Part shown: positions 42,224-54,000 of the stretch, in pieces
How the letters are laid out: the number at the start of each line of letters is the position of its first letter
How positions within the stretch are numbered: position 1 is the stretch's first letter
The notes under the pieces: generated by a model
What the model was told of the DNA's origin: nothing
Database searches by the model: none
Seen by the model: only the letters and a program-made list of their open reading frames with translations
Position numbers and translations under genes: made by a program
From: a virus
Strand: one strand, 5' to 3'
IMG/VR virus record: IMGVR_UViG_3300007516_000020
Location: 1-58,892 of that record
Length of the DNA: 58,892 nucleotides

Positions 42224-44263
42224 ATGCCTGAGAAATTAGTGGTCACAGACTTAGAGTTTGAAACCATCAAACAAAACCTCAAGACCTTTCTGGGTACCCA
42301 GCAAACCTTCTTGGATTACAACTTCGAAGGTTCGGCGCTGGCAATCCTCATCAATCTCTTGGCGTACAACACCTATTACAACTCGTTCTACACCAACATG
42401 GCTGCGAATGAATTGTTTATCGATTCGGCGCAAATACGCAACTCACTTTTGTCCCACGCAAAATCATTGAATTACACACCTGTCAGTCGCCGTGCACCGA
42501 CAGCCATGTTGAATGTGGTCGTGACACCTCCTGGTGGCAATGGACAGTCACTTTTGACCATTGATCGTTTCACAGAATTCCAGTCACAAGCTATCGATGG
42601 TGTCAACCATACGTTCGTCACAGTCGCCGCGGCATCCGTGTACAAGGAAGTGGGAGTGTTCACATTCCCTTCACTTCAGGTCAAAGGTGGTACCCCACAA
42701 GTCGCAACATTCTCCTATGACGCAATCACCAATCCAGCAGCACGTTTCGAACTACCCAACGATGATATCGACACCAGCACATTGCTAGTGACTGTGCAAG
42801 CCTCCACGGTCAACACAGCATCGGAGGTGTTCACACTTTCCACCGACATCACCGAATCAACATCTCGAAGTGCGGTCTTCTACCTCAGCACCTCAACAAG
42901 CAACAAATATCAATTGTCGTTTGGAGATGGGGAAATCTCGCGAGCCTTGGCAAACGGAAATATTATCATTGCAAGCTACCTCTCCACTTTGGGGGCGGAT
43001 GCCAACAAAGCCAACTCATTTGCCACAGGTTCAATTCAGGGATTTTCCAACGTCTCAGTCCTTCCTGTTTCATCGGCGGCAGGTGGTGCAGATCGTGAAT
43101 CGGACGATTCTATTCGTGTTCACGCCCCTCTCAGCTACACCTCACAAGGTCGTGCGGTTACCCAAAAGGATTATGAAGCACTGTTGAAGCAGCTCTATCC
43201 AGACATTCAAAGCATTTTCGTATGGGGCGGTGAAGATAATGTTCCCCCAGTCTACGGGAAAGTGTTCATCTCCATTGCACCAAAGTCTGGTGTAATTATC
43301 AACATCGCCGAGAAGATTCGAATCGCAACAGAGATTCTTGGTCCTATCTCCATTCTCACAATCACTCCTGAGTTAGTCGATCCAGATTATGTGTACCTCA
43401 AGTTTGAATCTACTGCCGAGGTTGATGGTAAATTGACACTCCTCACCACCTCACAAATTGCTGAAGTGGTGCGTACGGCCATTATCAACTATTCAAATCA
43501 AATATTCAACCAATTCGGCGCAATCTTCGTCATTTCAAAGTTTGGTCGCGCCATCGACGATTCACTCCCAGCAATCATTGGATCTGATACGGTCGTGCGT
43601 CTTGAAAAGCGTTTCATCCCCAACTTCAACATACGCTCAACCTACGTGGTCAGCTTCGCTACAGGATTGAAGAATGCACCAATTCAAAGCGCACTCAAGT
43701 CAACAGCTTTCAAGGTGTATGATGGTTCAAACGTACTGCGAACAGCCTACATCGAAGAAACCTTCAACTCCTCAACGGGTGTAGACTCGATCACCATCAC
43801 GAACCCAGGCTACGGCTACACAGAACCTCCAACAGTTACCATCACAGGAGATGGAACGGGGGTGCGGGCAGAAGCAACTATCGTGAATGGTCGTATCGAA
43901 ACCATTACCGTCACTAAGCGAGGAACATCTTACACTTCAGGTCTTGTCGCAATCACAGGGGGTGGAGGACAAGCAGGTGCAGCCTCAGCGGTTGTACAGT
44001 CAAAGTTTGGCACCTTGCGGTTGTACTACTTCAACAGCAACTCAGAGAAAGTGGTCATCAACCCCGAACTGGGAACCATAGACTACTTTTTGGGTGAATT
44101 GGTGATTAGAGATTTGACCGTGGTAGAGTCGTTGACGGATACGAACGATATTAGAATCAGCGTAGAACCTGACGCCTCCATCATTGAGACCCAACAGAAC
44201 CAACTACTCCTTCTTGATTCAGATGATCCAAGTGCTATCAACATCTCTGTGTTCATCAGGTAA
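42224..44263 (+). CDS. 6: gp6-like baseplate wedge protein, 679 aa
   Basis: T4 gp6 (660 aa) dimers ring the hub and drive sheath contraction. N-terminal LGTQQTFLDYNFEGSALAILINLLAYNTYYN is the family signature; RAVTQKDYEALLKQLYPDIQS is the mid-region. The C-terminal third includes a Gly-Tyr unit (ITNPGYGYTEPPTVTITGDG type), also found in three other tail proteins here, apparently an inserted small beta domain. Confidence 0.9.
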   Translation: MPEKLVVTDLEFETIKQNLKTFLGTQQTFLDYNFEGSALAILINLLAYNTYYNSFYTNMAANELFIDSAQIRNSLLSHAKSLNYTPVSRRAPTAMLNVVVTPPGGNGQSLLTIDRFTEFQSQAIDGVNHTFVTVAAASVYKEVGVFTFPSLQVKGGTPQVATFSYDAITNPAARFELPNDDIDTSTLLVTVQASTVNTASEVFTLSTDITESTSRSAVFYLSTSTSNKYQLSFGDGEISRALANGNIIIASYLSTLGADANKANSFATGSIQGFSNVSVLPVSSAAGGADRESDDSIRVHAPLSYTSQGRAVTQKDYEALLKQLYPDIQSIFVWGGEDNVPPVYGKVFISIAPKSGVIINIAEKIRIATEILGPISILTITPELVDPDYVYLKFESTAEVDGKLTLLTTSQIAEVVRTAIINYSNQIFNQFGAIFVISKFGRAIDDSLPAIIGSDTVVRLEKRFIPNFNIRSTYVVSFATGLKNAPIQSALKSTAFKVYDGSNVLRTAYIEETFNSSTGVDSITITNPGYGYTEPPTVTITGDGTGVRAEATIVNGRIETITVTKRGTSYTSGLVAITGGGGQAGAASAVVQSKFGTLRLYYFNSNSEKVVINPELGTIDYFLGELVIRDLTVVESLTDTNDIRISVEPDASIIETQQNQLLLLDSDDPSAINISVFIR

Positions 44264-44268
44264 ACACT

Positions 44269-46617
44269 ATGTCCAACACCGTTTCTCTATTAGTACGATC
44301 ACAACTGCCAGAATTTATCCGTAGCGATTACGATACCTTTGTCTCATTCGTTGCAGCATACTACGAATGGATGGATCAAACAGGTAATGCCATTGATCTA
44401 AGCAAAAACATTCCTGTGTACATGGACCTTGATACGACTTTAGATGATTTCACTGAATACTTCATGAAGCAGTTTGTGCCGCTATTCCCACCAGATCGTT
44501 TGAGCAATCCTACGTTCTTCATTCAACATGCCAAGGAATTCTATCGTTCAAGGGGTACCGCCAAAGCCGTGAAGTTATTTTTCCGTCTGTTGTACGGGCA
44601 AGACATTGAGATTTTCTATCCGAAAGTTAGTGTGCTCCGCGCGTCCTCTAGTGGATGGACTGAGATACCTTCGCTACGCCTTGACCCAACCATGTGGACA
44701 ATCCAGTATGGTGACGGTGTAACAACACGCTTTCGCGCATTAGATACTTCATTGGGTACAACTCCTAGTGTGTTTCTGAATGATGCGCTTCAAGTCAGTG
44801 GATTCCGACATTCCCCCAATGAACCGTATTTGATTTTTGATACCGCCCCAGTATTAGGTGTGGAATTGAAAGTTACCTATCCAGGCGAAGAACTCACTGA
44901 CCTTTTCGGTACGAATCGTATTGTGGTACGCATGGTCGGACAAACTTCGGGCGCCACTGCGGTGTCCGAAACACTTCAAGAGGTTATTGCTGATACGATC
45001 ACACAATTAGATTTGGGAGTATCCTCACCGCGGGGCACGTTCACACAGTTTGAAATCGTCAAAGGACGATGGGTATACGATACAGCTACCCAAGCCTATG
45101 TGGACATTTACGGAAGACTTGTTTCCTACCTGGCCTCAATCAGATTGACAGACGGTGGATTAGGATACAATGTTGGTGATCCTGTGATTGTCTCGGGTGG
45201 ATTTCCAGCGAATGCAGCCACCGCAGTAGTAGACTCCATCTTCTCAGCCCTCATTTCAAACATCACGGTCATTTCTGGTGGTGCAGGATATCAGCCTGGG
45301 CAAGCCGCCTACATTACTTCAACGCCTAACACAGGTTTGAATGTGTATGTGTTGTCAGTGGATACCTCTGAAGCTGTGCATCCAAATTCCTATCACATGA
45401 ACCAAGATGTCATGACCCTATGGGCAAACACAGTCATGTCTTCCCCTGATTTCTATTTCACTCCAGGTCTCTCAGAGAACGTGAACACCATCATGTCTCT
45501 TGCCCTCACTGATACGATCTTTGGGAAACAACCGAGCGAACGGTTGGGTCCAGTTTCAACTGTCACAATCACCACAAGCGCAGCGGTCTTCAATCCTGCC
45601 CCCACGCTCGCCATCGATGCACCCACATTGGTTGTCACAGGGATCAACGCAAATAGCAATGTCGCCACAGCTACAGTCTCGCTTGCCTACTTTGGTATTC
45701 TTGGCAAGATGAATGTTCGGAATGGCGGATCGAACTACCAAGTGGGAGATGAAGTGACCTTTGAGAATATCCCAGGTGTGGGGCTCGGCATTGGTGCGGC
45801 CGCTGAAGTGACAAGCCTTCACTTGGCAAATTCTGGTATCAGGACTGTCAACTTCAGACCTTCACGAGTCACAGGCACAGTCAATGTCAATCCTAGTATA
45901 TCCAATACAGAAGTCGTGGGTACAGGAACATTCTTCACCACGGAACTTATGGCAAATGACCGTATTGAAATCAACAGTGAATCGAGCTACGTCTCCACGA
46001 TCATCAACGCCACACACTTCATTGTCAATACTGCCTTCACTCGTACCTCAACCGCACGACGAATGGGTATCTATGGACGTTATTTTATCGGAGGCATGAA
46101 CTACAGTCAAAACAGCCTTCCGACAGTGATTGTGTTTTCTAATAATCCTGTAGCAATAGGGGCGAACATCGCAGCCGAATTAGTCCTCTCAGGCGGGGCG
46201 TCATTCCTCTTAGAGTCCCAAACTGAGGAGCCTGTGGGTAAGATTAGAACTATTCGTATCACGAATCACGGCTATGGCTACCAGTCTAGACCTACAATTG
46301 ATTTGTCGGGTAGCGGTAACGGAAAAGCTAATGCGGTAGCAATCATGCTGAGTAACCTGCTTAAGGGTGCAGGACGATATCAGACCACCGAGGGATTCCT
46401 CAGTTCAGATCAACGTCTACAGGATGAGAGTTATTACACCACATTCTCTTACGTCATACGATCTCAAACTGAACTTGCTAAGTATAAAATGGTCCTCAAG
46501 AACCTTGTGCACCCCGCAGGCGTATCGCTATGGGGAGAGTATGTGATTGAGAACGAGATTCCTGGGGAAACAAGTCTAGCGGCAAATGTCGCCAACACTT
46601 TCCAAGCGACCAGTTGA
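44269..46617 (+). CDS. gp7-like baseplate wedge protein, 782 aa
   Basis: Begins LLVRSQLPEFIRSDYDTFVS, FVAAYYEWMDQ and RGTAKAVKLFFRLLYG, as in the large wedge proteins that follow gp6 in marine T4-like phages. Several GYG-containing beta units (GGAGYQPGQAAY, NHGYGYQSRPTI) appear in the body. A structural wedge subunit; exact equivalence to T4 gp7 (1032 aa) is not certain. Confidence 0.7.
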   Translation: MSNTVSLLVRSQLPEFIRSDYDTFVSFVAAYYEWMDQTGNAIDLSKNIPVYMDLDTTLDDFTEYFMKQFVPLFPPDRLSNPTFFIQHAKEFYRSRGTAKAVKLFFRLLYGQDIEIFYPKVSVLRASSSGWTEIPSLRLDPTMWTIQYGDGVTTRFRALDTSLGTTPSVFLNDALQVSGFRHSPNEPYLIFDTAPVLGVELKVTYPGEELTDLFGTNRIVVRMVGQTSGATAVSETLQEVIADTITQLDLGVSSPRGTFTQFEIVKGRWVYDTATQAYVDIYGRLVSYLASIRLTDGGLGYNVGDPVIVSGGFPANAATAVVDSIFSALISNITVISGGAGYQPGQAAYITSTPNTGLNVYVLSVDTSEAVHPNSYHMNQDVMTLWANTVMSSPDFYFTPGLSENVNTIMSLALTDTIFGKQPSERLGPVSTVTITTSAAVFNPAPTLAIDAPTLVVTGINANSNVATATVSLAYFGILGKMNVRNGGSNYQVGDEVTFENIPGVGLGIGAAAEVTSLHLANSGIRTVNFRPSRVTGTVNVNPSISNTEVVGTGTFFTTELMANDRIEINSESSYVSTIINATHFIVNTAFTRTSTARRMGIYGRYFIGGMNYSQNSLPTVIVFSNNPVAIGANIAAELVLSGGASFLLESQTEEPVGKIRTIRITNHGYGYQSRPTIDLSGSGNGKANAVAIMLSNLLKGAGRYQTTEGFLSSDQRLQDESYYTTFSYVIRSQTELAKYKMVLKNLVHPAGVSLWGEYVIENEIPGETSLAANVANTFQATS

Positions 46618-46621
46618 AACA

Positions 46622-46629
46622 CATAAATA
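46622..46629 (+). promoter_or_regulatory. T4-type late promoter
   Basis: CATAAATA, 21 bases before the gp8-like ATG. Confidence 0.65.
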
Positions 46630-46650
46630 GGACAATGGATAAGGAACTTT

Positions 46651-47991
46651 ATGGCGAATAACTTTTCTAGTGTCTCCAGACGCCTCGGCTACGAGCGAGC
46701 ACTCACATTTTATGATAGCTTTGTCACGTCCGCAAACGATGCAGCCGTAGGCTATATCATGATCGGACGCAGCATCACCTGGAATGCGGGCGATGTCCCT
46801 CAGCCAATCTACGACACAGAAAAGTCACTCTTCGATACCTTCAATGACTTTCTTGGTGGAAAGAAGATCACAGGCAATGATGTATTCCCTGTTATCCCGC
46901 GACACAACTGGGTAGCCAATACTATTTGGACACCGTACGACGACGAAAGCAACACACAATTCTCCTCAACCAACTCCATGTTTGTCTACGCAAGCGGCGG
47001 CAATGTCTACAAGTGCTTGAATAATGCCAACGGTGCCTACTCAACCATTGAACCAGCGAATAACTATAGTAGCGCAAACGGATTCACCAGCCCAGGAGAT
47101 GGATACACCTGGAAGTATATGTACAAGGTGCCTAGCGGAAGCAAATTCTTGACTACAACTTGGATGCCTGTTCCACTAACTCAGAGTGGTGCCTATTTTG
47201 GATTTGCCAACAACCTGCTTTCAGGAACGATTTCACGAGTTATTCTCACGACAGGGGGAAATGGTTACTCAAATACCAATACAACGATCTCTGTTACAGG
47301 TTCAGGTCAGGGTGCCAATGTCACAGCGAATGTCAATGCCGCAGGGAACATTCAATCCGTCACTTTAGATGCTCGCGGCGCCGGATACACCAGACACAAC
47401 ACACGAGTGACTATCGTAGGCTCAGGAGCGAATGCCGCGATCCGCACGATTCTTTCACCATACGGCGGTCATGGCTTCAATCCCGCACGAGAACTGGGTG
47501 CCAACTCAGTCATGATCTCCGTGCGAGTGGGAGAAGTAGACTCTACAGAAGGTGGAACAATCACAGCCAATAACGATTTCAGACAGATAGGGGTGCTCAT
47601 GCGCCCACATCGTTACGGAGAAAGTGTCGCAGTAGCTACTGCCAATGCGAACGTGGCAATCAGCATGGTCAGTCAGATCCTTTTGACCTCTGGTTCATCC
47701 TATCTCAAGGATGAATTGGTCTATCAGGGTAGCAATGTTGCCTTCTCATCGTTCTCTGCGAACGTGTCGGACGTGTTCACAAATGCTGTGGAAACCACAC
47801 ACATGCGTGGAGGAATCACCACTGGACAACTCCTTATCGGGAACACATCAGGTATTTCTCGTACTGTTGTGGCATTTACGAACCCAGACCTTGAAGAAGA
47901 GACTGGAGATCTTGTATATACCGAAAATCGCTCACCAGTCACTAGAAGTGTGGGACAGGCCGAGTGGATAAAGATTGTGTTGAATTTCTAA
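46651..47991 (+). CDS. 8: gp8-like baseplate wedge protein, 446 aa
   Basis: ALTFYDSFVTSANDAAVGYIMIGRSITWNAGD and KITGNDVFPVIPRHNWVANTIWTPYDD are the gp8-type signature, followed by a cement-like beta region with GNGYSNTNTTISVTGSGQGA units. Longer than T4 gp8 (334 aa) because of these inserted units. Confidence 0.82.
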   Translation: MANNFSSVSRRLGYERALTFYDSFVTSANDAAVGYIMIGRSITWNAGDVPQPIYDTEKSLFDTFNDFLGGKKITGNDVFPVIPRHNWVANTIWTPYDDESNTQFSSTNSMFVYASGGNVYKCLNNANGAYSTIEPANNYSSANGFTSPGDGYTWKYMYKVPSGSKFLTTTWMPVPLTQSGAYFGFANNLLSGTISRVILTTGGNGYSNTNTTISVTGSGQGANVTANVNAAGNIQSVTLDARGAGYTRHNTRVTIVGSGANAAIRTILSPYGGHGFNPARELGANSVMISVRVGEVDSTEGGTITANNDFRQIGVLMRPHRYGESVAVATANANVAISMVSQILLTSGSSYLKDELVYQGSNVAFSSFSANVSDVFTNAVETTHMRGGITTGQLLIGNTSGISRTVVAFTNPDLEEETGDLVYTENRSPVTRSVGQAEWIKIVLNF

Positions 47992-47999
47992 ACAATGTC

Positions 48000-48008
48000 T
48001 TATAAATA
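48000..48008 (+). promoter_or_regulatory. T4-type late promoter, exact TATAAATA
   Basis: TTATAAATA, 22 bases before the 2078-aa gene; the best match to the T4 consensus in the late region. Confidence 0.75.
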
Positions 48009-48030
48009 GATCATAACCTGGAGAGATTAC

Positions 48031-51000
48031 ATGGCTATCGATTTGACGCAAGACCCGTATTATGATGATTTTGACGACACAAAGAACTTCCACAAGATTT
48101 TGTTTCGCCCCAGCTTTGCTGTGCAGGCGCGTGAACTCACACAATCTCAGACGATTCTCCAAGATCAAATCAAGAAGTTTGGCAACAACATCTTCCAGAA
48201 CGGCTCTATTGTTACTGGGGGATTGACCACACTTGAATCTCAGGGTACCAAGTATGTCTGTGTTGAAGCCACCGATCCAACGGGCGCCGTTGTTGATGTA
48301 GCGAATTTTATTGGGAAGTTCATTGTTGACGGCGACGATCAAGGCATTCGTGCGTATGTTATCGCCGGCGCTGAAGCCACACTCACGTCCCCAACCGTAC
48401 TCATTGTCAAGTACACCTCTGGACAAGTCTTCAATACCTCACTCACACAGCCTATCACCACAGATGGTGGGGCATACTCTGTTGCGATCATTGCCAGCCT
48501 CAGCACTCCTGTCAACTTCACTGATGTTGTCAGTGGTCTGAAGTTTGGTAGTGCATCTATTTGCAGTATCAATGAGGGTGTCTTTTTCGTTAGTGGATAC
48601 TTCGTGCAAGTATCCCCACAGACCACCATTCTTGATGCCTTCAGCAACACACCAACCTATCGCATAGGACTTGAGATTGAAGAAATCTTAGTTGATGCAA
48701 CAATGGATGCGTCCTTGCTTGACCCCGCACAAGCTGCGACGAACTTCCAAGCACCAGGAGCAGACCGATACCAGATCAACCTAACATTAGTAAAGCGATC
48801 ACTCACCTCTGAGGATGATAGTAAGTTCATTGAGTTGCTTCGCGTGACTGATGGAGTGCTTACCAAGAAAGTTGTGTACCCACTCTATTCAAACCTTGAA
48901 GACACACTCGCTCGGCGTACCAACGATGAATCAGGATCATACACTGTTCGTGCATTCAAGATTGCTACACTGGATCACCCAACACACGCCAATGCCTTCA
49001 ATATCGTTATAGAGCCTGGTAAAGCGTATGTGCAGGGGTATGAATTTGAAACAATTGCTCCAACAGCCATAAAGACAGAACGGGCCCGCGCTGCGGCGAA
49101 CGTCACAAATTATAACACCACCATTGACTTCCAGAATTGGATTGAAGTCACCAACATGGTTGGTCCAATTCCATTCAAGACGCTACAACCCGCAGTCCTC
49201 CATTGTGTGGGCACTGCAAACGTCGCCCTCGCAAACGCAGCGGCCGCTGCGAATACCTCAATGGGCACGCTTCGTGTCCGCGCACTTGATTATCAGAGTG
49301 GTGCGAATGGTACGTCAATCAGCACGGCAGTTTGGAGAGCCTATGCCTTCGATAGTAACATCGGCGAAAGCATCACCGCAAACTGCGCGGCCGCTGGTAG
49401 TGCGAACACCATCTTCCTTGCTCCTAACTTCTCCTCTGTAGCTAATGCCTATGTGGGAGTCAAGTTTACTGTCGTTTCCCATGCGGGTGTGTCACTTTCT
49501 GAAACGCACACGATTGGAAGATACGACGGACCCAACAATCAAGTGTTCTTGCAAGGTACAGAAACCTTTGCCTTTGGTACACCTTCAACAGCGACACGCT
49601 ACAGACTTGACTATGAAGCGAAGGATATTGAATCCATTGTCTATGCGAACACCAGCGTCAACCAACACCTCTTCTCAACGAGTATGGATATTAGCACATC
49701 CAGTAAGGAAGCGTTTCTCATTGACCGATACGAGGGTACATACTTCACTGATACCAGTTTCAATTCATCCATCATTGGACTGCCATATTCCCCTATTGCC
49801 GATCAGACAGTCGTGGGCGGTTCACCGCTAACCAACACTGAATACTTCGGACGTAAAGCCTTCACGGGTCAGAGTTTCACACAAAACGTCACGACAATTA
49901 CGAGTGCTGCGGGTATCACAAGTGCTGTGAACGGAACATTGTCTGGTTCTGATGCCGTAGACAACATCCTTGTCGTGGTAAGAAATGGTACTGGTACGCC
50001 TATTAGTAACAACCAAGTCATCAACTTTTCGTCGGGCAACCCAGGCGGAAACACCGTGGTTGTTACGACAGTTAGCAACACGTCTACTTGGACCATCACG
50101 GTTCCTGATATGAATAGTGCCTCAGCCGCAGACGTGTATGTCAAGGTCAAGCTGCCATACGCTCATGCGCTTGGAAACTTGCTCAAAAGCAAGACAGCGA
50201 GAATTGCTAACGTCCAAAGTGGATTGAATTCAGGTGGTATCCAGATTGCCGACCCAACAGGATTGGTGCAATGGTTCTCACAGGGTTCGGGTACACTAGG
50301 TGCTCAAATCACGATCTATTCTAACTCAGCCGCCTGGTTGAACCTCAAAGATCCAAGCAAGGCGCAGTCACTCTATACCTCAGACGTGATAACACTTCGT
50401 AAGGTCATCGATGTAGGATCAAACTTCATTGAAGATGGTAACGTGGGTATTGCTGCGGATATCACGAGCCGTTACACGCTTGATACAGGACAGCGTGATA
50501 ACTCTTACGATCACGCTTCAATCACACTGAAACCAAACTCTCCGGGTCCATCAGGCAACGTCGTCATCTATGTTGACTATCTCACTCACTCTGGTTTGGG
50601 ATACCTCACCGTGGATTCCTATGCCTCAGCGAACATTGGGTATGCTAATATCCCAACCTATACCTCAGCCACATCGGGAGAGGTGTACAGCTTAGCCGAC
50701 AGTATTGACTTCCGCCCACGCCGACAGGATGCGGATTACAACGGTGTATATGATGAACTGGTATTTGGAATTTCAGGACTCACCTTTGAGACCGATTTCT
50801 CCTACTACCTCCCACGTATTGATAAGGTCATCCTCACACGAGATCGTGTGTTTGAAGTCTTGACAGGCATTCCTTCGTTGGCTCCGGTTCCGCCATCCGA
50901 CAAAGAAAATGCCATGACTTTGTACACCTTGACGCTGCCGGCATATACAGCTTCAACCAAGGATATTCGTCAACGCTACAACGACAACAGACGCTACACG

Positions 51001-54000
51001 ATGCGTGACATTGGTACGTTGGAAAAGCGTATCACGAACTTGGAATACTACACGTCATTGAACTTGCTTGAGCAATCAGCAAAGAGTCTTGAAATCACAG
51101 ACGATACTGGGGCGAATCGTTTCAAGAATGGTATCCTCGTTGATCCATTCAGAGGACACTCTATTGGAGACGTATTGAATCCAGATCATCGTTGTGCGAT
51201 GGACAGAGTGAACGGCGAAATGCGTCCTCCATTCCTCATCAAGAGTCTTGGACTTGCGGTGACCGAAACCAATTCGGCCCACTTTGCCCGTCTCGGCGGT
51301 TTCGTCACGCTACCATATACTGTGGTCACATTTGTCGATCAGTCTCTTGCATCCTTTGCAATCAATGTGAACCCATTCAACACAGTTGCATTCATCGGGC
51401 AATTGAAACTTGATCCTTCCTCAGATACCTGGGTGGACAAGAACCAAGCACCTGACGTGAATGTGAACATTGCTGGTGACTCAGACGCATGGGAAGCCCT
51501 GGCATTCCAGGTCAACAAAGTATCAGCCAACCAGACCTTCGGTGCGACAACTTTTGGAACAATGTGGGATGATTGGGAAACAGATAACTTCGGGGTCACA
51601 CAAAAGAGAAATATTATCAGACCACGACGGGAAGGCAACTCGGGGGCAGCAGCGTTGCCACGATTTAGAAACATTCTCAGCCGTCAGACGGTCACGACTA
51701 CACAGAGCCAGAGCCGTGAGGGCATCAGGAGTGAATTTGGAACAGAAGCAGTCACCGAGTCACTTGGTAACAGGGTGATCGACGTGTCTGTCATTCCTTA
51801 CATGCGCTCAACAGGCGTCTTGTTTGTCGGAAAGATGTTCTCCCCTAACACGAACCTCTATGCCTTCTTTGACGAAACCGCAGTCACGAATTACTGCTTG
51901 CGCTCAAGCGTGGTCAAACTCGCTGGCACAACCTCTGTGTACAGCGACGAGTACCAAAATCCAGAATCAGTGCGTGTATGGGACCCAGCAGGTAACAAGA
52001 ATACCGCCCATGCTATCGTAGTTACGTCCCGTACTCAGTCGGATCACACGAATGTTAGCATCGTGCGTATCACAGGCGGAGACGATGGAAACGTAGCCAA
52101 TGCGTACTTCATGCACACAACCAATTCAACTTTCTTGATTGGTGAAACGAGCGGAGCCAACTCGCGTATCTCAGGCTACTACCATAACTTTGGATTCTGC
52201 GAAAACCCAAATACCTCTAGCATCCTCTTGCAGAGCGACGTAAGGAATTCAAACGTAGCATTTTCCAACACCTTCCTTGTCGGGAAGACCATTCACTTTG
52301 CGACCTCTCAGGGTCTTGGACAATCATCTGTGATTACGTCCTACAATGCGAACACTCGCAACGTGGCATTCAGTCCAGCATTGTCAATCGCACCAAGCAC
52401 CTCCACCGCGTATTCTATCGGTCAGTTCAAAACGGATTATCGCGGAGAAGTGTCTGGTGTGTTTGTTATTCCATCTACAGCCGATGTCCGATTCCGCACA
52501 GGCGAACGACAGTTCACACTTGTTGACTCCTTCTCGGGAACCCTTGAAGGATCAGCTACAAACGGATCAGTCAAGTACACTGCGTCGGGTATGTTGCAGA
52601 CCTCAGAGAATACTCTACTTACCACGAGACAGCCTGTGATTCAGCGTACTGATTTGACTGATGCGCGAACAGTTGTCACCTCAAAGGTAACAGATACCGT
52701 TATCGGTCGCCAGGTAGTCGGGTGGTATGATCCTCTTGCACAGACATTCCTAGTCGATCAGACATTCCACCCATCAGGTGTTATGTTGACGGGTATTCGT
52801 TTGTTGGTCAAGACTTCAGATCCTAACATTCCATTGGCCATACAGCTACGTCCGGTGGTCAACGGATTCCCTCACTCTTCGCAAGTCATCCCTGGTTCAG
52901 ATATCGTCTTGAATGCAAGCGACATCAACCTATGCAGCGAGGAGACTCTAGCCGCAAAGTATGCAGCAGGACTCAATCCATTGGATGATGCGACACTCTA
53001 TACACAAGCCAACTTCAGTGGACCTGTGTTCTTACAGCAAGGCGCAGAATATTGCGTGGTCCTTTTGGCGAACTCTGTGTTGTACCAGGTCTATGTGGTC
53101 CGCATGGGATCAACGATTTTGGGTACCTCGCGAATCAGTTCCGATCAGCCATACCTTGGAGTCTTGTTCAAGTCTCAGAACTCTACAACATGGACCCCAG
53201 TTCAGGAAGAGGACTTGACCTTCCGATTGCTCCGAGCAGAGTTTGACATCAGTGCCCAGGCGAACGTGGAATTTCAGTTATTGGGAAGTGATATCACCGC
53301 CAACGTGCCAATGGATACATTCTTTGTGTCCTCTGGTAACTTGTTGCTCCCAAATACCTCTATTAGTGCATTGACCGCTACAACGACCTCAACAGGATTC
53401 AAAGAAGGAAATGGTTCTATTGAATTGAACGAGAACGTCTACTTTGATGATACGCTTGGTCGTCGTGTAGCGACAACCACAACATCATCATTCAAATTGC
53501 GATTGCTCTTGAATTCATTTGATAGAAAAATTTCCCCGATTGTGGACTTGGACAGACTCTCATTGATTGCTATTGAGAACCTTGCCAATAACCTTGAGCT
53601 AGGTAACTCATCACTTGTCGTGGTCAGTTCTAGCAACAATTGGTTCAATGCAGATGGATTGACTGTTACAATCTCAGGTGGTGGTGGAAGTGGCGCAAAT
53701 GCGTACATTGCCAACACTCAGATTGACAGTAACAACCGTGTTTTGGCTAATGTGGTGGTGGATGCAACGGGCAGCGGATATACCTCTGCACCAACTGTGA
53801 CTATCACAGGAAACAACAGCATCACCGCGAACGTGCAAGTTGTAGGTGAAAATCGTTCTTCAGGTGGACCAGCATTTGCGAAGTACATTACACGTAAGGT
53901 CACACTCGCTGACGGATTAGACGCAGGAGATTTCCGTGTCTACTTTGCAGCCTACAAACCATCAACCGCGAACATCTATGTGTACTACAAGATCCTCTCA